Source: Microbacterium sp.
GTDB taxonomy: Bacteria > Actinomycetota > Actinomycetes > Actinomycetales > Microbacteriaceae
Length of the DNA: 64,000 bases
Direction: 5' to 3'
NCBI RefSeq assembly: GCF_017305435.1
Contig: NZ_JAFKIP010000002.1
Location: 496,001-560,000, forward strand
This document shows positions 17,276 to 29,487 of this stretch, piece by piece. The notes beneath the pieces are model-generated. The model was given only the letters and a program-made list of their open reading frames with translations. It had not been told where the DNA came from and ran no database searches. The position numbers were made by a program, and so were the translations under genes. Position 1 is the stretch's first letter. Each line of letters begins with the position of its first letter.

Positions 17276-18448
17276 ATGATCTACCTCGATCACGCCGCGT
17301 CGACGCCGTTGCGCGAGAGTGCGCGCATCGCGTGGATCGAGGCCTCCGCGGCCGGTGCGAACGCGTCATCCGTGCACGCGGCGGGGCAGACGGCACGACG
17401 ACGCCTCGAGGACGCACGTGACGCCGTCGCGCAGCTCATCGGGTGCGAGAGCATCGAGGTCGTCTTCACGAGCGGCGGCACCGAGTCGGTGAACCTCGCC
17501 CTGCAGGGGCTGTGGCACGCGCGCGCGGACGGCCGCGAGGCCGTCGTCCTCCCGGACGGCGAGCACCACGCCACCCTCGACACCGCCGTCTGGCTGCAGG
17601 GTCAGGGCGCGCTGATCCGCTCCGTGCCGCTCGACGGCGCGGGCCGCCTCGACATCGCTGCGTTCGCGGCGGCGCTGCCGGGTGCCGCGCTCGCGACGGC
17701 GCTCGTCGTCAACAACGAGGTCGGCACCGTGCAGGACGCCGCCGGGTTCGCGGCGGCGGCATCCGTCGCGGGCGTCCCGCTGCATCTGGATGCCGTGGGG
17801 GCCGTCGGGCACCTGCCGGTGTCCTTCGGCGCGTGGCGGGGGGATGCCGCCGGCGCCGCGGGCCTGGTCGCGCTGAGCGCATCGGGCCACAAGTTCGGAG
17901 CGCCGGTCGGCACGGGGTTCCTCGTGGTCTCGCGGCACGCGCGTCTCGCGCCCGTCCTCCACGGTGGCGGCCAGCAGCGCGGCCTCCGTTCGGGCAGTCC
18001 CGATGTCGCGGGCGCCGCAGCCCTCGCCGCCGCCTTCGCGGAGGCGACGGCCGAGCGGGAGGCCGAGGCGGTGCGGCTGACCGCTCTCGCAGAGCGTCTT
18101 ACGGCCGGCATCCTGCAGCTCGTTCCGCGCGCCGAGCTGCTGGGCGATCCGGTCCGGCGCGTGCCGGGGAACGTCCACGTGCTCTTCCCCGGCGCGGCGG
18201 GGGAGTCGTTGCTGTTCCTCCTCGATCAGGCGGGGATCTCGGTGTCGACCGGATCGGCCTGTCAGGCCGGCGTCGCGGAGCCCTCGCACGTCGTCCTCGC
18301 GCTCGGGCGTGACGAGCGGGCCGCGCGGTCGGTGCTGCGGCTGACCCTCGGACGGACCTCGACCGACGCGGATGTCGACGGGGTCCTCGCGGCGCTGCCG
18401 GAGGCTTACGCACGGGCGTCCGGTGCCCGCTCAGGCGCGCGCTCGTAG
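17276..18448 (+). CDS. Cysteine desulfurase (NifS/IscS family)
   Basis: 390 residues. A class V aminotransferase-fold PLP enzyme that releases sulfur from cysteine as a protein persulfide. Visible are the N-terminal YLDHAAST, the histidine segment DGEHHATLD, the PLP lysine Lys206 in SASGHKFG, and the catalytic Cys329 in STGSACQAG with the short loop typical of group I enzymes. It precedes mnmA by nine bases, so it most likely feeds sulfur to tRNA 2-thiolation. It may serve Fe-S assembly as well. The start is preceded by GGAGGG. Confidence 0.93.
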   Translation: MIYLDHAASTPLRESARIAWIEASAAGANASSVHAAGQTARRRLEDARDAVAQLIGCESIEVVFTSGGTESVNLALQGLWHARADGREAVVLPDGEHHATLDTAVWLQGQGALIRSVPLDGAGRLDIAAFAAALPGAALATALVVNNEVGTVQDAAGFAAAASVAGVPLHLDAVGAVGHLPVSFGAWRGDAAGAAGLVALSASGHKFGAPVGTGFLVVSRHARLAPVLHGGGQQRGLRSGSPDVAGAAALAAAFAEATAEREAEAVRLTALAERLTAGILQLVPRAELLGDPVRRVPGNVHVLFPGAAGESLLFLLDQAGISVSTGSACQAGVAEPSHVVLALGRDERAARSVLRLTLGRTSTDADVDGVLAALPEAYARASGARSGARS

Positions 18449-18451
18449 ACT
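18446..18451 (+). promoter_or_regulatory. TAGACT -10 box for mnmA
   Basis: TAGACT ends six bases before the mnmA ATG, inside the end of the desulfurase gene. This spacing places the transcription start at or next to the start codon, so mnmA may have an internal leaderless promoter in addition to read-through. Confidence 0.5.
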
Positions 18452-18457
18452 GGACGC

Positions 18458-19555
18458 ATGCGGATCCTTGCGGCCATGAGCGGTGGCGTCGACTCTGCCG
18501 TCGCGGCCGCGCGCGCCGTCGACGCCGGTCATGACGTCGTCGGCGTGCACCTCGCGCTCTCCCGCGCGGGGGGAACGCTCCGCACCGGCAGCCGCGGCTG
18601 CTGCACGATCGAGGATGCGATGGATGCCCGCCGCGCGGCGGACCTCCTCGGCATCCCCTTCTACGTCTGGGATTTCTCCGAGAGGTTCCGCGAAGACGTG
18701 ATCGCCGACTTCGTCTCCGAGTACCAGGCCGGCCGCACACCCAATCCGTGCATGCGGTGCAACGAGAAGATCAAGTTCGCTGCGCTCCTCGAGCGTGCCC
18801 TCGAGCTCGGCTTCGACGCCGTCTGCACGGGTCATTACGCAACGCTCCTGGAGACGCCCGACGGACGGGAGCTGCACCGCGCGAGCGACGAGGCGAAGGA
18901 CCAGTCGTACGTGCTCGGTGTGCTCACCGCGGCGCAGCTCGCGCACACGTACTTCCCGCTCGGATCGACGCCCTCGAAGGCCGTCGTGCGGGCGGAGGCG
19001 GCCGCGCGCGGTCTCACGGTGGCGCAGAAGCCGGACAGCCACGACATCTGCTTCATCCCCGACGGCGACACGCGGGGGTGGCTCGCCGAGAAGGTGGGCG
19101 CGCGCGCGGGCGAGATCGTCGATCGCTCGGGAGCCGTCGTCGGCAGCCACGAGGGTGCACACGCCTACACGGTCGGCCAGCGCCGCGGGCTGTCGCTCGG
19201 CGTGCCCGCATCTGACGGCAAGCCCCGGTTCGTCCTCGAGGTGCGCCCCGTCTCGAACACCGTCGTTGTCGGCCCGAAGGACGCTCTCGCGACGGCGGAG
19301 ATCGCGGGGGAGCGGTTCACGTGGGCCGGGCGCGCTCCGGCATCGACTGCGTTCGACTGTCACGTGCAGATCCGCGCGCACGCGGACCCGGTGCCCGCGC
19401 GCGCCGAGGTCGGCTCCGACGGTGTCTCGGTCGTGCCCGAGACGCCGTTCGAGGGCGTCGCGCCCGGGCAGACGGCCGTCCTCTACGACGGCACCCGCGT
19501 GATCGGTCAGTTCACGATCGATCGAACCGTCTCTGCGGTTCCTCTCCCCGCCTGA
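18458..19555 (+). CDS. mnmA: tRNA-specific 2-thiouridylase
   Basis: 365 residues. It adds sulfur to U34 of tRNA-Lys, -Glu and -Gln. The PP-loop ATPase motif is [14 protein letters not shown]. The catalytic cysteines are Cys98 ([12 protein letters not shown]) and Cys198 ([10 protein letters not shown]), both present. The central tRNA-binding domain and C-terminal beta barrel are of normal length. It lies directly after the cysteine desulfurase, matching the desulfurase-to-MnmA direct transfer known from bacteria lacking a Tus relay. No terminator was seen immediately after the stop. Confidence 0.96.
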   Translation: MRILAAMSGGVDSAVAAARAVDAGHDVVGVHLALSRAGGTLRTGSRGCCTIEDAMDARRAADLLGIPFYVWDFSERFREDVIADFVSEYQAGRTPNPCMRCNEKIKFAALLERALELGFDAVCTGHYATLLETPDGRELHRASDEAKDQSYVLGVLTAAQLAHTYFPLGSTPSKAVVRAEAAARGLTVAQKPDSHDICFIPDGDTRGWLAEKVGARAGEIVDRSGAVVGSHEGAHAYTVGQRRGLSLGVPASDGKPRFVLEVRPVSNTVVVGPKDALATAEIAGERFTWAGRAPASTAFDCHVQIRAHADPVPARAEVGSDGVSVVPETPFEGVAPGQTAVLYDGTRVIGQFTIDRTVSAVPLPA

Positions 19556-19569
19556 CGTCGCCGCATCGC

Positions 19570-19610
19570 CTTCTCCACAGGCGGCCGGTCTCGGGATCTG
19601 TCCACAGATC
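19570..19610. promoter_or_regulatory. Bipartite TCCACA element, copy 1
   Basis: CTTCTCCACAGG (19570-19581), exactly 13 variable bases, then GATCTGTCCACAGATC (19595-19610), a perfect 16-base inverted repeat around CC/TCCA. The same arrangement with identical spacing occurs at 34871-34910. Each half is one base from the actinobacterial DnaA box TTGTCCACA. It is 67 bases upstream of the gene at 19677. Confidence 0.6.
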
Positions 19611-19676
19611 GCCGCCGCGGGCCTGAGGAGCGGCCCCCACGTGCCTACCGTGACGGAAACGACACGGAGGTGCGAG

Positions 19677-20321
19677 ATGGTGACAGGACAAGAGCGATCC
19701 GGAGCCCGTCGAGGATGGTGGATGGCGGCGGCCGGTGCGGCGATCGTCGTGGGCGCCCTCACGACCGTGAGCCTGACGGGAGCGGCCGACCGAGAGGCAC
19801 CACCCGCGGCGTCCTCGGGTCTCGTCGAGGTGACGGGGGAGGAACAGGTCGGCTACGACGCGGGCCTCGTGTCGACGCCGTGCTTCTCGTTCGAGCTGCC
19901 CGACGTCGGCGCCGCGTGGATGCTCGTCGCAGGCACACGCGGCTGCGCGGCCTCGTTCCTCCCGCGCGGTGGCGACATGCTCACTCAGTTCCACGTTCGC
20001 GGGCGTCCCGGCGAAGGGGCAGCCGGCGATCTCCTGAGCGACGCGGTCGATCGTGCGAGGGATGCCGGTGACCCGGTCGACAGCGCGCACGTCGCGATGA
20101 TCGGGGGACGCGACGTCGCGGTGATGGTGCAGACGACGGCGGACGGGCTGCGGGTCGCGACCTACCTCGTCCCGATCCCCGCTGTCGCCACGCACGACGG
20201 TGCTGCGATCGGTGTCGTAGACATCGGGTCGCTCGTCGGCGCGTGGCACGACGACGTCGTGGCGCGCATCATCGGTTCGCTCCTGGCCGGCACCGGGGCC
20301 ACGGATGTCGGAGGCGATTCG

Positions 20322-20324
<3 letters not shown>
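19677..20324 (+). CDS. Membrane-anchored exported protein, unknown
   Basis: 215 residues from the ATG at 19677, chosen because GGAGG lies six bases upstream. An earlier GTG at 19641 would add 12 residues without a ribosome site. One membrane anchor lies near residues 14-36 (WMAAAGAAIVVGALTTVSL), then an outside domain with two cysteines (STPCFSFELP, TRGCAASFLP) that probably form a disulfide. I do not recognise the family. Its leader contains the bipartite TCCACA element also found upstream of ssb, so the two may share regulation. Confidence 0.75.
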
Positions 20325-22658
<2,334 letters not shown>

Positions 22659-22680
22659 GCATCGGGCCTGCTCGCGTGCC

Positions 22681-24384
22681 TCAGCCTTCCGGCTGCGTGA
22701 GCGCGAGGAGCGATTCGCGCACCTGACGACGCAGCACCTTGCCGATGAGCGACGTCGGCAGCTGGTCCACGACGTAGATCCGGCGCGGCACCTTGTAGGG
22801 CGTCAGGATGCTGCGGGCGAACTCGCGGATCGCCTCCACGTCGACGTCGGCTGCCCCGTCGAGCACGACGGCAGCGACGACCTCTTCGCCCGAGTGCTCG
22901 CTCGGGAGACCCACGACGGCGGCGTCCACCACGTGCGGGTACTGCCGCAGCGCGTTCTCGACCTCGGTGGGAGCCACATTGAACCCGCCCGTGATGATCA
23001 GCTCCTTGATGCGATCCACGATGCGCACGAAGCCGTCGTCGTCGATCTGCACGATGTCGCCCGTGCGGAACCAGCCGTCGACGAGCACCTCCTCGGTCGC
23101 CTCGGGCTTGCCGTAGTACCCCTGGAACACCTGAGGCCCGCGCACGAGCAGTTCGCCGCGCTCGCCCGCGGGCACGTCCCGCGTGGGATCGTCGGGATCG
23201 ACGACGCGGCACTCCGTGCCGGGCAGCGGCAGACCCACGGTGCCGGGCCGACGGTTCGGAGCGACGGGGTTCGCCATGAGCACGGGGGAGCACTCGGAGA
23301 GTCCGTAGCCCTCCACGAGATAGCCGCCGGTCGCCTCCTCGAACGGCACGACGAGCTCGTGCGGCAGGGCCATCGCGCCCGAGATCGCCACTTCCGTGCC
23401 CGCGAGCGACACGCCCTCCGCCTGCGCCGCCTTCAGGAGCCGGTCCGCGATCGGCGGGACGAGCGGCAGGAACGTCGCGGGATGCTTCTTGGTGACCTCG
23501 AGCACCATCGCCGGTTCGAAGCGGGGGAAGAGCACGAGCCGCGCTCCCATCGACATCGCGAAGGTGAGGCACAGCGTGAGGCCGTATGCATGGAACATCG
23601 GCAGCACGGCATAGACGACGCACCCCTCGCCGCGGTGGATCGACGGCACCCAGGCCTGCGCCTGCCGCGCGTTGGCGAGGAGGTTCCGGTGCGTCAGCAC
23701 CGCGCCCTTGGGCGTCCCGGTCGTTCCGCTGGTGTACTGGATGATCGCGATGTCGTCGGTGGCGGGCCCGGGGAAGGATGCCGGCAGCGCCGGGACCTCC
23801 AAGAGCTTCTCCCACGGGGTGGCTCCGCTCGTCCGCGTGGTGAGCGCATCGCGGGACTCGCGCGCCTTCGCGATCGGGAGGTGCAGCGCGAGACGCAAGG
23901 ACAACGGCATGGCACGGGTCACGTCGACGCTGATGAGGTTCTCCACGGCCAGGTCCGCGGGGAATTCCTGCACGGTCGCGACGACCTTGCTCCACACGAT
24001 CGCCGTCCTCGCACCGTGGTCCTCGAACTGCTTGCGCAGCTCCCGCGGGGTGTAGAGAGGATTGTGCTCCACGGCGATGGCCCCGAGCCGCAGGATCGCG
24101 TAGAACGCGATGATGTGCTGCGGGCAGTTGGGCAGCACGATCGCGACGGTGTCGCCCTTCCCGACCCCGAGGGCCTTGAGTGCTGCCGCCGCGTGCTCCA
24201 CGGCATCCAGCAGCTGCCGATACGTCGTCTCGCGGCCGAAGAACTGGAGCGCGGGCGCGTCGGGGTAATCGCGCGCCGATGCGGCGACGATGTCGAGGAG
24301 CGAGCCGGACACCTCCGGGAGATCCGCGGGCACCCCGTCGGCGTAGCTGCGGATCCAGGGGCGGGGCGGGTCATACGTGCTCAC
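22681..24384 (-). CDS. Long-chain fatty-acid-CoA ligase (AMP-forming)
   Basis: 567 residues from a GTG at 24384; the longer frame upstream is proline-rich and overlaps the gatC promoter. ANL superfamily enzyme activating fatty acids with ATP and CoA. Seen: the P-loop-like core IQYTSGTTGTPKGAVLTHRN, the A5 region VEGYGLSECSPV, the hinge region WFRTGDIVQIDDDGFVRIVD, and the C-terminal lysine region (LPTSLIGKVLRR). Similar to FadD-type ligases of actinobacteria. It runs opposite to ligA and gatC. Chain-length preference cannot be read from sequence. Confidence 0.92.
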   Translation of the reverse strand: MSTYDPPRPWIRSYADGVPADLPEVSGSLLDIVAASARDYPDAPALQFFGRETTYRQLLDAVEHAAAALKALGVGKGDTVAIVLPNCPQHIIAFYAILRLGAIAVEHNPLYTPRELRKQFEDHGARTAIVWSKVVATVQEFPADLAVENLISVDVTRAMPLSLRLALHLPIAKARESRDALTTRTSGATPWEKLLEVPALPASFPGPATDDIAIIQYTSGTTGTPKGAVLTHRNLLANARQAQAWVPSIHRGEGCVVYAVLPMFHAYGLTLCLTFAMSMGARLVLFPRFEPAMVLEVTKKHPATFLPLVPPIADRLLKAAQAEGVSLAGTEVAISGAMALPHELVVPFEEATGGYLVEGYGLSECSPVLMANPVAPNRRPGTVGLPLPGTECRVVDPDDPTRDVPAGERGELLVRGPQVFQGYYGKPEATEEVLVDGWFRTGDIVQIDDDGFVRIVDRIKELIITGGFNVAPTEVENALRQYPHVVDAAVVGLPSEHSGEEVVAAVVLDGAADVDVEAIREFARSILTPYKVPRRIYVVDQLPTSLIGKVLRRQVRESLLALTQPEG

Positions 24385-24451
24385 GCGTGTCAGCCTAGCC
24401 GTGGGGTGCGGGCCGGTGCGGGCCTGCGCGGGTGGGCGCGGAGCGCCCAAC

Positions 24452-24457
24452 TAGACT
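24452..24457 (+). promoter_or_regulatory. TAGACT -10 box for gatCAB
   Basis: TAGACT ends six bases before the GTG at 24464 and only three before the GTG at 24461. Because the spacing elsewhere in the window is six, it favours 24464 as the leaderless start of gatC. Confidence 0.55.
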
Positions 24458-24463
24458 GTCGTG

Positions 24464-24763
24464 GTGTCTGAAATCACCCCTGATCTCGTCCGCCATCTCG
24501 GCGTGCTGGCCCGCATCCAGCTCGACGATCACGAAGTGGAGCGCCTGACCGGCCAGCTCTCCGCGATCGTCGACAACATCGCGAAGGTGTCGGAGGTCGC
24601 GACCCCCGACGTGCCCGCGACGAGCCACCCGATCCCGCTCGAGAACGTCTTCCGCCCCGACGTCGTCGGCGGCATGCTGACCGTCGAGCAGGTGCTCCAG
24701 AACGCACCGGATGCCACGCAGGACCGCTTCAAGGTCACCGCGATCCTCGGGGAGGAGCAGTGA
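24464..24763 (+). CDS. gatC: Glutamyl/aspartyl-tRNA amidotransferase subunit C
   Basis: 99 residues. Small belt subunit that holds GatA and GatB together in the complex that converts misacylated Glu-tRNA-Gln (and Asp-tRNA-Asn) to the correct amide. The family pattern is clear ([20 protein letters not shown], ending [11 protein letters not shown], with NVFRPD in the middle). Two GTG codons are adjacent; the second is preferred from promoter spacing. Its stop overlaps the gatA GTG. First gene of gatC-gatA-gatB. Confidence 0.93.
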   Translation: MSEITPDLVRHLGVLARIQLDDHEVERLTGQLSAIVDNIAKVSEVATPDVPATSHPIPLENVFRPDVVGGMLTVEQVLQNAPDATQDRFKVTAILGEEQ

Positions 24764-26292
24764 GCGAGATCATCCGACTCACGGCCGCCGAGCTCGCGGC
24801 GTCACTCGCCGCCGGCGAGGTCTCGTCCGTCGAAGCGACACAGGCGCACCTCGACCGCATCGCCGCCGTCGACGGGGACGTGCACGCGTTCCTGCACGTG
24901 AGCGATCACGCGCTCGACGTCGCGGAGGACATCGACCGCCGCCGTGCCGCGGGCGAGCAGCTCGGCCCGCTTGCGGGTGTTCCCCTCGCGATCAAGGACG
25001 TCCTCGTCACGACCGACATGCCGTCCACCAGCGGCTCGAAGATCCTCGAGGGCTTCCTCTCGCCCTACGACGCGACGGTCGTCGCGCGGTCCCGGGCAGC
25101 GGGTCTCGTGCCACTCGGCAAGACCAATATGGACGAGTTCGCGATGGGGTCGTCGACCGAGCACTCGGCGTACGGCCCGACCCGCAACCCGTGGGATCTC
25201 GACCGGATCCCGGGTGGTTCGGGCGGTGGCTCGGCCGCGGCCGTCGCGGCCTTCGAGGCCCCGATCGCGCTCGGCTCCGACACGGGCGGCTCGATCCGCC
25301 AGCCCGCGCACGTGACGGGCACTGTCGGCATGAAGCCCACGTACGGGGGCGTCAGCCGATTCGGCGCGATCGCGCTGGCCTCGTCGCTCGACCAGGTCGG
25401 CCCCGTCTCGCGGACCGTCCTCGACTCGGCGCTCCTGCACGACGTCATCGGCGGCCACGACATCAACGACGCGACATCCCTCGAAGATGCCTGGCCCTCC
25501 TTCGCCGCCGCGGCGCGCGAAGGCGCGACCGGCGCGGTGCTGAAGGGCCTGAAGGTCGGCGTGATCCGGGAGCTCCCCGACTCCGGGTTCCAGGCGGGCG
25601 TCTCCGCGTCGTTCCGTGCCTCGCTCGCTCTCCTCGAGGCGCACGGCGCCGAGATCGTCGAGGTCAGTGCACCGCACTTCGAGTACGGCGTCGCGGCGTA
25701 CTACCTCATCCTCCCCGCGGAGGCGTCGAGCAACCTCGCCAAGTTCGACTCGGTCCGCTTCGGGCTGCGCGTGGACGTTCCCGGCGGCACGGTCGTGGAC
25801 GTCATGGCCCGCTCGCGCGACGTCGGCTTCGGCGACGAGGTCAAGCGCCGCATCATCCTCGGTACGTACGCGCTGTCGGCGGGGTATTACGACGCCTACT
25901 ACGGCAGCGCGCAGAAGGTGCGCACGCTCATCCAGCGTGACTTCGACGCGGCGTTCGCCGACGTCGACGTCATCGCGACCCCGTCCGCGCCGACGACGGC
26001 GTTCCGGCTCGGGGAGAAGATCGACGACCCGCTGCAGATGTACCTCAACGACGTCACCACGATCCCGGTGAACCTCGCCGGGGTGCCGGGCATCTCGATT
26101 CCGTCGGGTCTCGCCGAGGAGGACGGACTCCCGGTCGGCATCCAGTTCATCGCGCCGGCGCGCGAGGACGCGCGTCTCTACCGGGTGGGGGCAGCGCTCG
26201 AAGCGCTTCTCGTCGACTCGTGGGGCGGGCCGTTGCTGGATCGCGCACCCGCTCTTCGACACGCGCAGGGACCGGACGGAGGGAACCGCTGA
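24760..26292 (+). CDS. gatA: Glutamyl/aspartyl-tRNA amidotransferase subunit A
   Basis: 510 residues. Amidase-signature enzyme that releases ammonia from glutamine for GatB. The catalytic lysine is Lys79 (LAIKDVLVT). The Gly/Ser-rich loop [17 protein letters not shown] and the second serine segment [11 protein letters not shown] complete the Ser-cisSer-Lys triad. The GTG overlaps the gatC stop and the TGA overlaps the gatB ATG, so all three subunits are translationally coupled. The C-terminal tail after LLDRAPALR is slightly longer than usual. Confidence 0.97.
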   Translation: MSEIIRLTAAELAASLAAGEVSSVEATQAHLDRIAAVDGDVHAFLHVSDHALDVAEDIDRRRAAGEQLGPLAGVPLAIKDVLVTTDMPSTSGSKILEGFLSPYDATVVARSRAAGLVPLGKTNMDEFAMGSSTEHSAYGPTRNPWDLDRIPGGSGGGSAAAVAAFEAPIALGSDTGGSIRQPAHVTGTVGMKPTYGGVSRFGAIALASSLDQVGPVSRTVLDSALLHDVIGGHDINDATSLEDAWPSFAAAAREGATGAVLKGLKVGVIRELPDSGFQAGVSASFRASLALLEAHGAEIVEVSAPHFEYGVAAYYLILPAEASSNLAKFDSVRFGLRVDVPGGTVVDVMARSRDVGFGDEVKRRIILGTYALSAGYYDAYYGSAQKVRTLIQRDFDAAFADVDVIATPSAPTTAFRLGEKIDDPLQMYLNDVTTIPVNLAGVPGISIPSGLAEEDGLPVGIQFIAPAREDARLYRVGAALEALLVDSWGGPLLDRAPALRHAQGPDGGNR

Positions 26293-27806
26293 TGGCGAAG
26301 GCCGCACTCATGGATTTCGATGAGGCGCTCGAGCGCTTCGAGCCGGTGCTCGGCTTCGAAGTGCACGTCGAGCTCAACACCGAGACGAAGATGTTCTCCG
26401 CCGCGGCGAACCCGGCGCACGAGCGCAATCACGGTGCCGCGCCGAACACGCTCGTCGCGCCCGTCGACATGGGGCTGCCCGGGTCGCTGCCGGTCGTGAA
26501 CGAGACAGCCGTGCGCTACTCGATCTCGCTCGGGCTCGCGCTCGGCTGCTCGATCGCGCCGTCGAGCCGATTCGCGCGGAAGAACTACTTCTACCCCGAC
26601 CTCGGCAAGAACTACCAGATCAGTCAGTACGACGAGCCCATCGCCTTCGAGGGCCAGGTCGAGGTGGAGCTCGCCGACGGGACGACGTTCGAGATCCCCA
26701 TCGAGCGCGCGCACATGGAAGAGGATGCCGGCAAGCTCACCCATATGGGTGGGGCAACGGGCCGGATCCAGGGCGCGGAGTACTCGCTCGTCGACTACAA
26801 CCGCGCCGGGGTGCCGCTCGTCGAGATCGTGACGAAGCCCATCTTCGGCGCGGAGAAGCGCGCTCCGGAGCTCGCTGCCGCCTACGTGCGGGCGATCCGC
26901 GACATCGTCATCGGACTCGGGATCTCCGAGGCGCGCATGGAGCGCGGCAACCTCCGGTGCGATGCGAACGTGTCGCTCCGCCCGCGCGGCCAGGAGAAGC
27001 TCGGCACGCGCACCGAGACCAAGAACGTGAACTCGATGCGCTCGGTCGAGCGCGCCGTGCGCTACGAGATCCAGCGGCAGGCGGCGATCCTCGCCGAGGG
27101 CGGATCGATCACGCAGGAGACGCGCCACTGGCACGAGGACACCGGCACGACGTCGCCGGGGCGCCCCAAGTCGGATGCCGATGACTACCGCTACTTCCCG
27201 GAGCCCGACCTCCTGCCGGTCGCACCGCCCCTCGCACTCATCGAAAGCCTGCGGGAGGCGCTGCCGGAGCCGCCCGCGGTGCGCCGCCGTCGTCTCAAGG
27301 CGGACTGGGGTTTCGCGGACATCGATTTCCAGGGCGTCGTCAACGCGGGCCTTCTGAACGAGGTCGAGGCGACCGTCGCGGCGGGCGCGTCGCCGGCGTC
27401 GGCGCGCAAGTGGTGGATGAGCGAGATCTCGCGCATCGCGAACGCAGACGGCGTCGAGGCGTCCTCACTCGTGTCGCCGGCATCCGTCGCAGATCTGCAG
27501 CGGCTCGTCGACGCGGGAACGCTCACCGACAAGCTCGCGCGCCAGGTGCTCGAGGGTGTCATCGCCGGTGAGGGCACGCCGCAGGAGGTCGTCGACGCGC
27601 GCGGGCTCGCGGTGGTCTCCGACGACGATGCGCTCATCGCCGCGATCGACGACGCGCTGGCCGCTCAACCCGACGTCCTCGCCAAGATCCGTGACGGGAA
27701 GGTGCAAGCCGCCGGCGCCGTCATCGGCGCGGTCATGAAGGCGATGCGCGGTCAGGCGGATGCCGCGCGCGTCCGCGAGCTCGTGCTGGAGCGCGCCGCC
27801 CAGTAG
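26292..27806 (+). CDS. gatB: Glutamyl/aspartyl-tRNA amidotransferase subunit B
   Basis: 504 residues. It phosphorylates and amidates the misacylated tRNA using ammonia channelled from GatA. Typical motifs are [20 protein letters not shown], the [16 protein letters not shown] region, [11 protein letters not shown], and the C-terminal YqeY/tail domain ending [13 protein letters not shown]. The ATG at 26292 overlaps the gatA TGA. The frame extends upstream but that part is a shadow of gatA. Completes the operon; dinB follows after 53 bases. Confidence 0.97.
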   Translation: MAKAALMDFDEALERFEPVLGFEVHVELNTETKMFSAAANPAHERNHGAAPNTLVAPVDMGLPGSLPVVNETAVRYSISLGLALGCSIAPSSRFARKNYFYPDLGKNYQISQYDEPIAFEGQVEVELADGTTFEIPIERAHMEEDAGKLTHMGGATGRIQGAEYSLVDYNRAGVPLVEIVTKPIFGAEKRAPELAAAYVRAIRDIVIGLGISEARMERGNLRCDANVSLRPRGQEKLGTRTETKNVNSMRSVERAVRYEIQRQAAILAEGGSITQETRHWHEDTGTTSPGRPKSDADDYRYFPEPDLLPVAPPLALIESLREALPEPPAVRRRRLKADWGFADIDFQGVVNAGLLNEVEATVAAGASPASARKWWMSEISRIANADGVEASSLVSPASVADLQRLVDAGTLTDKLARQVLEGVIAGEGTPQEVVDARGLAVVSDDDALIAAIDDALAAQPDVLAKIRDGKVQAAGAVIGAVMKAMRGQADAARVRELVLERAAQ

Positions 27807-27859
27807 TCTCGTGCGTCCTCCCTCGCGCCCGTGTCGGTGGCGTGGGGGAGGATGGACGC

Positions 27860-29140
27860 ATGGGGCGGGGCGACGGCAGCGGGCGGCGGGTGTCGTCGCC
27901 GGACGCCGACGACACGGGGACGCGCATCCTGCACGTCGACATGGATGCCTTCTACGCGTCGGTCGAAGTGCTCGACGACCCGTCGCTCGCCGGCAAGGCG
28001 GTCATCGTCGGCGGGATGGAGGGACGAGGCGTCGTCTCCAGTGCGACCTACGAGGCGCGCCGGTACGGGGTGCGTTCGGCGATGAACGTCGCGCAGGCGC
28101 TGCGACTGTGCCCGCAGGCGATCGTCGTTCCGCCGCACTTCGAACGGTACAGCGCGCTCTCGCGCCAGGTGATGGGCATGTTCCACGACATCACCCCGCT
28201 CGTGGAGCCGCTGTCGATCGATGAGGCGTTCCTCGACGTGTCCGGCGCGGGCCGCCTGTGGGGATCGCCCGGACGGATCGCGAGGCTTCTGCGAGAACGC
28301 GTGCGGGCCGAGACCGGGCTCGTCTGCAGCGTCGGCGTCGCCGCAACGAAGCACGTCGCGAAGATCGCCTCGACGCTTTCGAAACCCGACGGACTCCTCA
28401 TCGTGAGCGAGGCGGAGACGCGCGCGTTCCTCGCCGCTCTCCCCGTGCGCGCACTGTGGGGGATCGGGCCGAAGGCGGCGGAGGCGCTGGAAGGCCGCGG
28501 CATCCGGCTCGTTGCCGACATCCTCGCCGCCCCGCGCCCCGTCATCGAGCGCGCGCTCGGACGCGCGGGCGGGGCGCGTATCTGGCAGCTCGCGCAGGGG
28601 ATCGATCCGCGTGACGTCGAGACGGAGCGGACCGAGAAGAGCATCGGACACGAGGAGACGTTCCTCGAGGACATCTCCGAACGCGCGGCGCTTCGCAGTG
28701 AGCTGCGCCGCCTCGCCGACCGAGTTGCCGCTCGGCTGCGCTCGGGCGGCTGGGAGGCCGCGGGCATTGCACTGAAGCTTCGCTACGCTGACTTCACGAC
28801 GCTCTCGCGGTCGACGACGCTGGCGGATCCGACGGATGTCGGTCAGCGGATCGGCGAGACGGCGATCGCACTCTTCGACGAGCTCGACCTCGTGCAGCCG
28901 GTACGTCTGATCGGCGTGCGGGCGGAGCGCCTGAAGCCGAGCGGTGCCGGTGTGCTCGCCCTCTGGGACGACGACGCGGACTGGCGCCGGGTCGACGCCG
29001 CGCTCGACGGCGCCCGCGACAGGTTCGGCGCCGGCGCCGTGGGACGGGCGAGCGTGCTCGGCCCGCGACGGGACGTGAACGCCTTGCCGACCAACCCCCG
29101 ACCCCCCGCGCTCCCGAGCCAAGAACCGCCGTCGCGGTAG
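27860..29140 (+). CDS. dinB: DNA polymerase IV (Y family)
   Basis: 426 residues from the ATG at 27860. Error-prone translesion polymerase. The catalytic motifs are HVDMDAFYASVEV and LSIDEAFLDVSG, with the metal-binding Asp/Asp-Glu residues intact. They are followed by HhH (LWGIGPKAAEALEGRGI) and the little-finger domain. The short glycine-rich lead-in and C-terminal tail ending in a Pro-rich segment are variable. No clear beta-clamp motif was identified at the very end. A possible GTG 18 bases upstream was not chosen. Confidence 0.93.
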   Translation: MGRGDGSGRRVSSPDADDTGTRILHVDMDAFYASVEVLDDPSLAGKAVIVGGMEGRGVVSSATYEARRYGVRSAMNVAQALRLCPQAIVVPPHFERYSALSRQVMGMFHDITPLVEPLSIDEAFLDVSGAGRLWGSPGRIARLLRERVRAETGLVCSVGVAATKHVAKIASTLSKPDGLLIVSEAETRAFLAALPVRALWGIGPKAAEALEGRGIRLVADILAAPRPVIERALGRAGGARIWQLAQGIDPRDVETERTEKSIGHEETFLEDISERAALRSELRRLADRVAARLRSGGWEAAGIALKLRYADFTTLSRSTTLADPTDVGQRIGETAIALFDELDLVQPVRLIGVRAERLKPSGAGVLALWDDDADWRRVDAALDGARDRFGAGAVGRASVLGPRRDVNALPTNPRPPALPSQEPPSR

Positions 29141-29166
29141 CGAGGCGCAGCGGCTACGGTGGAGGC

Positions 29167-29487
29167 ATGCCCAATCTCGCACTCGAACTCGGCAAGCAGA
29201 CCGCATCGCTCGGCGTGACGAGCGTGTACGGGGAACAGCAGGACGTCGACGGCGTGCGGCTCGTCCCGGTCGCGCTCACGTGGTCGGGGTTCGGCGCGGG
29301 TGAGGATCCCACCGGTGGCAGCGGGGGCGGCGGAGGCGGCGTCGCCATTCCGGTCGGCGCATATATCCGCACGGGCGATGGTGTGCGGTTCGAGCCGAAC
29401 CTCGTGTCTCTTCTCGCTGTCGGGATTCCGTTCGTGTGGGTCGCCGGTCGCGCGCTCAGCCGCGTCATCCGTGCCCTCAAGCGCTGA
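29167..29487 (+). CDS. GerW/YtfJ-like small protein
   Basis: 106 residues. The pattern VPVALTWSGFGAGEDPTGG followed by GGGGGGVAIPVGAYIRTGDG resembles the GerW (YtfJ) family, known from spore formers but also present in many non-sporulating actinobacteria. A C-terminal hydrophobic stretch (LLAVGIPFVWVAGRAL) could be membrane-associated. Its biochemical role is not known. The 3' end overlaps the start of the kinase-like gene by 17 bases. Confidence 0.6.
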   Translation: MPNLALELGKQTASLGVTSVYGEQQDVDGVRLVPVALTWSGFGAGEDPTGGSGGGGGGVAIPVGAYIRTGDGVRFEPNLVSLLAVGIPFVWVAGRALSRVIRALKR

